Positions 59,835-64,000 of a DNA stretch of 64,000 bases are shown here, in pieces. The notes under the pieces were generated by a model that was given only the letters and a program-made list of their open reading frames with translations, was not told where the DNA came from and ran no database searches. The translations under genes and the position numbers were made by a program. The stretch is from Kribbella pittospori (GTDB lineage Bacteria > Actinomycetota > Actinomycetes > Propionibacteriales > Kribbellaceae). The stretch lies in the NCBI RefSeq assembly GCF_004331465.1, contig NZ_SJKB01000011.1, positions 62,001-126,000 of the forward strand, read 5' to 3'. How positions within the stretch are numbered: the first letter of the stretch is position 1; every line of letters begins with the position of its first letter.

Positions 59835-60722
59835 TCACAGGTGAATCGAATACGGAGACGAGGCCGAGCGGCGCCCGGCGTCCAGCCGGGCTTCGAGGAC
59901 GTACACGCCCGGCCGTCCGTTGATCGCGGCGGTCCAACCCGTCGACCCGCCGGGCTCCAGCTCTTCGAAGGTCCAGCGGCAGATCCCGGTGGGCAGCGCC
60001 AGCTCGACCTCCCCCTGAGCGACCGTGCGGCCGAAGTTGGTGACGCGGACAACCAGTTCGCCGGCCGAACCGCAGGCATGGATCGACGCCAGCACGGTAC
60101 CGACCGGCGCGACGAGCACCCGCCGTACTCCGGGCGGAAGTGTCAGTGGAACCACGAGGCCGGCCGGCACCTGGAAGGGACCGATGGTGCGCCCGAGGTG
60201 ATGGATGGGCAGCGATTGGTTAGCGAGTTCGATCTCGCCGGTCGCCTCGCCGAAGACGCGTACGGCGACGTCCGCGGAGCGGCGGGCGACGAGGTGGGCC
60301 GTCGTACCGGCCGGCGTGAGGTCCCAGACGCCGTCCGCGTTGGCGGTGACCGTGTCCGGCGGGACGATCCGCAGCTTGCCCTCCAGCGAGACCCGGACGA
60401 CGGCGCGCTCGGTGGACTCGGGCAGGCGGACGAGCAGGTCGTCGCCGTCGTGCCGCCACGTCAGCGCCCTGCCGGTGCCGTCCTCGACCACGTGCCGCGG
60501 CGTGGTCGCCAGGCCCGGTAGCCGGACCTCGTGGTTCGGGGGACGGCGGGTGATCCGGAGCAGCAGGAGCTCGCCGTTCCGCAGGATCGCCTCGCCCCAC
60601 GGCTGCGGCCCGAACTCGCCGGGGATGCCCTGAATCAGTGCCAACGCCGCCGCCTCCTGCGATCTACGTTCCGCAATCGGGTCTGCCGGTGTCAACGCGA
60701 TTTCCACCCCTCGACCCGCCAT
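59835..60722 (-). CDS. Protein resembling the C-terminal part of an alpha-L-fucosidase (GH29), possibly truncated
   Basis: 295 residues, no signal peptide. The start EAAALALIQGIPGEFGPQPW and the following GEAILRNGELLLLRITRRPP resemble the end of the GH29 barrel and the beta-sandwich domain that follows; further beta-rich modules (LVVRVTNFGRTVAQGEVELA) follow. The catalytic barrel is absent, so this is either a remnant or a stand-alone accessory module. After its TGA the same frame stays open for 31 codons to a TAG at 59739, next to the fpg stop. Convergent with fpg. Confidence 0.5.
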   Translation of the reverse strand: MAGRGVEIALTPADPIAERRSQEAAALALIQGIPGEFGPQPWGEAILRNGELLLLRITRRPPNHEVRLPGLATTPRHVVEDGTGRALTWRHDGDDLLVRLPESTERAVVRVSLEGKLRIVPPDTVTANADGVWDLTPAGTTAHLVARRSADVAVRVFGEATGEIELANQSLPIHHLGRTIGPFQVPAGLVVPLTLPPGVRRVLVAPVGTVLASIHACGSAGELVVRVTNFGRTVAQGEVELALPTGICRWTFEELEPGGSTGWTAAINGRPGVYVLEARLDAGRRSASSPYSIHL

Positions 60723-60761
60723 GGCCGGATCGCGTCACCGGCGTCTGGAATGATCGGAGGC

Positions 60762-61085
60762 ATGTTCCAGAATCAGCAGATCCCCTCGGTCGTGGTGGCC
60801 GAACTCGACGACACCTTGCTGGCGGAGGCGTTCGTGCTCGACGTCCGCGAGCCGGACGAGTGGGACCGCGGGCACATCGAGGGCGCCGTGCACATCCCGC
60901 TCGGCGACCTGCAGCAGCGGGTCGGCGAGGTGCCGGCGGACCAGAAGGTGCTCTGCGTCTGTGCGGTCGGCGGCCGGTCCGGGATGGCCACCCAGTTCCT
61001 GAACTCGATCGGCCGCGAGGCGATCAACCTGGACGGTGGCATGCACGCGTGGCAGGTGTCGGGGCGCCCGGTCAGCACCAACTGA
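60762..61085 (+). CDS. Rhodanese-like sulfurtransferase
   Basis: 107 residues, single domain. EAFVLDVREPDEWDRGHIEG (about 21-40), GAVHIPLGDLQQRV and the active loop VCAVGGRSGMA with the catalytic Cys; INLDGGMHAWQVSGRP at the end. Sulfur or selenium transfer; partner unknown. ATG 60762 has GGAGG very close; an in-frame ATG at 60750 is possible. Confidence 0.9.
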   Translation: MFQNQQIPSVVVAELDDTLLAEAFVLDVREPDEWDRGHIEGAVHIPLGDLQQRVGEVPADQKVLCVCAVGGRSGMATQFLNSIGREAINLDGGMHAWQVSGRPVSTN

Positions 61086-61233
61086 TCCGATCAGTAGAGA
61101 AGAAAACCTTCCGGTCAGCCGCTGGAGACGTTACTTTGTCACCGGTCGGTTGACCGGCGTACACCTGTGCCTCAGGTGGCGGTAGAGCGCACCGCGTCGG
61201 ATGGCCGCGTCCGTCCACGTTGGGGAGGCTCCC

Positions 61234-64000
61234 GTGTCGCTCTTCCGTCCCTTGACCACAGCAATCGGCGTGGGTGGCCTGCTGGCCGGTGTCATGGTCA
61301 GCCCGTCCCACGCGCAGACAACAGACGGCCCGATCCCGGATGCCGGGATCGCCGGTGACGGCGTACTGACGACGCGGGAGGACAGCCCGGTCGCGCCCGG
61401 CGTGAACTACACGTCGTTCGAGCGCCTGGACCCCAAGGGCTGGCAGCGCGGCGACATCCTCACCACCGACCTGGACAAGCACGGGGTGACGGTCGACTAC
61501 GTCAACACCGGCAAGGTCTCCGGCGGTACGCCGCTCAGCCGGCAACTGGCGAGCCGAGGTGCGATCGCCGGCGTCAACGGCGACTTCTTCGACATCAACG
61601 ACACCACCGCGCCGCTCGGGGTCGGCATCCAGCGCGACGGCCGGCTGATCAACGCGCCGGCCGCCGGCCACAACGACACCGCGGTGATCGGCAAGGACGG
61701 CCTGGGTCAGATCGCACAGCTCTTCCTGCAGGGCAGCGCGACCGACGACGACGCGACCAAGCTCGAGCTGACCAACCTGAACTCGCCGGCCGTCAACTCC
61801 GGCGGCATCGGCCTCTACACGCCGGAGTGGGGTGACGCGGCCCGGACCCGGACCGTCGACGGCCTGCCGACCGTACGCGAGGTGATCCTTCGCGACGGCG
61901 TGGTCGTCTCCTCAGCCGCCACTCCGGGCACCACCCCGCTGGCCGCGAACGAGCAGGCGCTGATCGGCCGGGAGGCCGGAGCCGACGCCCTGACCGCCTT
62001 CGAGGTCGGCGACAAGGTCGACGTCGAGTACGGCCTGCGCCCGGATGCCGCGAACGTTGCGGTTGGCATCAGCGGCAACTACCAGCTGGCTAAGGACGGT
62101 GTGGTCCCCGCCGACGTACCGGACGCCGACCTGGCACCGCGGACGGCGGTCGGCTTCGACAAGGACGGCAGCCGGATGTTCCTGCTGACCGTCGACGGCC
62201 GGGCGACCGGGTCCCGTGGGCTGTCGCTCAAGGAGATGGGCGTGCTGATGATCGGCCTCGGTGCCGACGACGCGCTCAACCTCGACGGCGGCGGCTCGTC
62301 CACGATGCTGGCCCGCTCGCCCGGTGAGGCCGGCCCGCACGTCGTGAACGACCCGTCCGACGGTGGCGAGCGCCTGATCCCGAACGGTCTCGGACTCCTT
62401 CCGGTGAAGGGCTCCGGCAAGCTCAAGGGCTATCAGGTCGAGGCTCTGGGTACGGCGGCCGATGGCCCGGACGCCGATCTGTCGCGCAGCTCCCGCGTCC
62501 TCACCGGCCTCAGTCGCGTCCTCACCGCCACCGGCCACGACGAGACCTACGCTCCCGCGACAGGTACGCCGTACTGGTTCGCCGGAAGCAATGTCCGCGT
62601 CGACCAGCAGGGTGTGGTGACGGGCCGACGGGCAGGCGACGTGGTGGTCACGGCGGCTCGCGGTTCGGCGAACGGGAGGTTCCCCATGACGGTCCTCGGT
62701 ACGCCGACCCGCCTGGCACCGTCGACGCGGCAGGTGTCGTTGGCGGACTCTGCCGCGAAGGGAATCTTCGAGGTCGACGGGTACGACGCCGACGGGTTCT
62801 CCACCTGGATCGAGCCGCGGGACGTCACATTGACCTACGACCCGGCCGTCGTCAAGGTGGTTGCCAAGGGCAATGGGTTCGAAGTCAACGTGCTCAGCGA
62901 CGATGCGGTCTCGACGGTGGTCACGGCCGAGGTCGGTGACCTGACCACGCAGCTCAGTGTCACCGCCGGTCTGACCAGCACGGTCGTGGACGAGGTCGAC
63001 GACCTGACCAAGTGGGCCGCGAACGCCGTACCGGTCGGTGCTGCGACGGCCTCGCGGTCGGCGGCTGAGGGCCACGACGGCGGCCAGGCGATCGCGCTCG
63101 ACTACTCGCTGACGGGCAGTACGGCGACGCGAGCGGCGTACCTCTCGCAGACGCCGCAGCAGACGCTGCCTGGGCAGCCGCAGAAGCTTGGCGCCTGGGT
63201 CTACGGCGACGGCAAGGGTGCATGGCTGCGGGCGAACGCGTACGACGCTGCCGGTGGCACCGCGCAGACGCTGAACCTCGCGGCCACCGTGGACTGGACA
63301 GGCTGGAAGTACGTCGAGGCGGACATCCCACCCGGTCTCGCCATGCCGCTGCGGTTCTGGCGAATCTACGTCGTGGAGACCGTGCCGACCCGGCAGTACT
63401 CGGGCCGGATCATCATCGACGACCTGACCGTGCGCAGCGCGCCTCCGGTGACCGTGCAGCCGCCGGCGAAGGTGATCGACCCGATGGTCGTCACGGACGG
63501 CACGGTGACAGGCGCCGGCCGCTGGCGGTTCGCGGTCATGTCGGACGCGCAGTTCACCTCCGACGACCCGAACTCCGACTACGTGAAGCAGGCTCGGCGG
63601 ACGATCCGCGAGGCACTCGCGCAGCACCCGGACTTCCTGGTGATCAACGGCGACTTCGTCGACCGGGCCTTCCCGAACGACATCGCGCTGGCCAAGCAGA
63701 TCATCGACGAGGAGGTGGCCGGCACGGTGCCGGTGCACTATGTGCCCGGCAACCACGAGAGTTACGGACCGGGTGACCTGTCCGAGTGGAGCAAGGTGTT
63801 CGGGTCGCCGACCAGCACCTTCGACCACAAGGGCACGCGGTTCATCCTGCGCGACTCGTCGCTCGGTTCGCTGCGGGCCGGTGGGTTCGACCAGATCCGC
63901 GACCTGCGCGCCCAACTCGACGACGCGGCACGGAACAAGTCGATCCGGAACGTCGTGGTGATGGCGCACCACCCGATCGACGACCCGTCCCCGACGGCCA
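61234..64000 (+). CDS. Secreted phosphodiester glycosidase (NAGPA) plus metallophosphoesterase, 3' end beyond window
   Basis: 922 codons visible. GTG 61234 with GGGGAGG 5 bases upstream; Sec signal peptide (TTAIGVGGLLAGVMVSPSHA). Residues about 40-395 are a NAGPA domain (AIAGVNGDFFDI, ALNLDGGGSSTMLARS), which cleaves GlcNAc-phosphodiesters in the animal homologue. A beta-rich Ig-like middle (about 400-730) leads to a calcineurin-type domain (RFAVMSDAQF, VINGDFVDR, YVPGNHESYG, VVMAHHPIDD). Probably acts on cell-wall or teichoic-type phosphodiester glycans; substrate unknown. Confidence 0.85.
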   Translation, partial: MSLFRPLTTAIGVGGLLAGVMVSPSHAQTTDGPIPDAGIAGDGVLTTREDSPVAPGVNYTSFERLDPKGWQRGDILTTDLDKHGVTVDYVNTGKVSGGTPLSRQLASRGAIAGVNGDFFDINDTTAPLGVGIQRDGRLINAPAAGHNDTAVIGKDGLGQIAQLFLQGSATDDDATKLELTNLNSPAVNSGGIGLYTPEWGDAARTRTVDGLPTVREVILRDGVVVSSAATPGTTPLAANEQALIGREAGADALTAFEVGDKVDVEYGLRPDAANVAVGISGNYQLAKDGVVPADVPDADLAPRTAVGFDKDGSRMFLLTVDGRATGSRGLSLKEMGVLMIGLGADDALNLDGGGSSTMLARSPGEAGPHVVNDPSDGGERLIPNGLGLLPVKGSGKLKGYQVEALGTAADGPDADLSRSSRVLTGLSRVLTATGHDETYAPATGTPYWFAGSNVRVDQQGVVTGRRAGDVVVTAARGSANGRFPMTVLGTPTRLAPSTRQVSLADSAAKGIFEVDGYDADGFSTWIEPRDVTLTYDPAVVKVVAKGNGFEVNVLSDDAVSTVVTAEVGDLTTQLSVTAGLTSTVVDEVDDLTKWAANAVPVGAATASRSAAEGHDGGQAIALDYSLTGSTATRAAYLSQTPQQTLPGQPQKLGAWVYGDGKGAWLRANAYDAAGGTAQTLNLAATVDWTGWKYVEADIPPGLAMPLRFWRIYVVETVPTRQYSGRIIIDDLTVRSAPPVTVQPPAKVIDPMVVTDGTVTGAGRWRFAVMSDAQFTSDDPNSDYVKQARRTIREALAQHPDFLVINGDFVDRAFPNDIALAKQIIDEEVAGTVPVHYVPGNHESYGPGDLSEWSKVFGSPTSTFDHKGTRFILRDSSLGSLRAGGFDQIRDLRAQLDDAARNKSIRNVVVMAHHPIDDPSPTA

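Noticed and set aside
1..64000. tRNA, rRNA or riboswitch genes
   Set aside because: No cloverleaf-like GGTTCGAATCC arm with matching stem, no rRNA-like conserved tract and no known riboswitch core was recognised; a covariance-model scan would be decisive.

Overview
The window looks like chromosomal DNA of a very high-GC actinomycete, most likely Kribbella or a close relative. The evidence is strong G/C bias at third codon positions, frequent GTG starts, many 4-base ATGA/GTGA gene overlaps, an F420 (DDN-type) oxidoreductase, a TIGR03084 (mycothiol-type DinB) protein, an NgcEFG-type amino-sugar importer, and a DasR-like GntR regulator with dre-like operators. The genus is an inference from general gene content, not from a marker gene. 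I saw no rRNA, tRNA, CRISPR or prophage.

Layout. 1-5.4 kb: a minus-strand catabolic operon (TIGR03084 protein, AtuA-like protein, acyl-CoA dehydrogenase cut by the window edge) behind an FAD monooxygenase and a GntR/UTRA regulator. 5.5-7.1 kb: two AhpD/CMD-fold proteins and an orphan nucleotidyltransferase with an HTH. 7.1-20.7 kb: a polyamine/amine catabolic region (Lrp/AsnC regulator, PotDABC-like importer, two paralogous FAD amine oxidases, class III aminotransferase, frameshifted YtcJ-like amidohydrolase, aminobutyraldehyde-type dehydrogenase). It is interrupted at 14.5-16.0 kb by a PIN/HTH toxin-antitoxin module that lies between two copies of an inverted repeat; the toxin reading frame is broken. 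20.8-30.8 kb: an amino-sugar glycan utilisation locus (GH172/DUF2961 protein, an 886-residue three-part glycosidase-like protein, BadF-type sugar kinase, NanE, NgcEFG importer, ceramidase-like hydrolase) with dre-like operator sites.

31-40 kb: a secreted protein of unknown function; a YhgE/Pip membrane protein with a degenerate ABC-ATPase-like partner under a divergent TetR regulator; a membrane sulfite-oxidase-like enzyme; a MarR regulator; and two membrane proteins resembling type IV secretion parts. 40-46.6 kb: housekeeping and metabolic singletons (phosphoesterase, GNAT, HMG-CoA lyase, XRE regulator, VOC, EcsC, Aat) and a TetR regulator with three operator copies in front of an F420 enzyme. 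46.6-57.6 kb: a heterodimeric ABC exporter pair, adenosine deaminase, an L-idonate-dehydrogenase-like enzyme lacking its structural-zinc cysteines, a DrrAB-type exporter with a PadR regulator, a GlxA-type regulator, a small membrane protein and a DUF418 protein. 57.7-64 kb: a methyltransferase, a 46-residue protein, Fpg/Nei glycosylase, a possibly truncated fucosidase-like protein, a rhodanese, and a large secreted NAGPA plus metallophosphoesterase protein cut by the window end.

How it fits together: the main metabolic theme is scavenging. One block imports and oxidises polyamines. The next imports N-acetyl sugars or oligosaccharides and channels them through a kinase and NanE towards GlcNAc-6-phosphate. 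The same dre-like operator half-site occurs in front of the GntR gene and at two promoters in the sugar locus, which suggests one local regulon. The sugar locus is the best candidate for an undescribed system.
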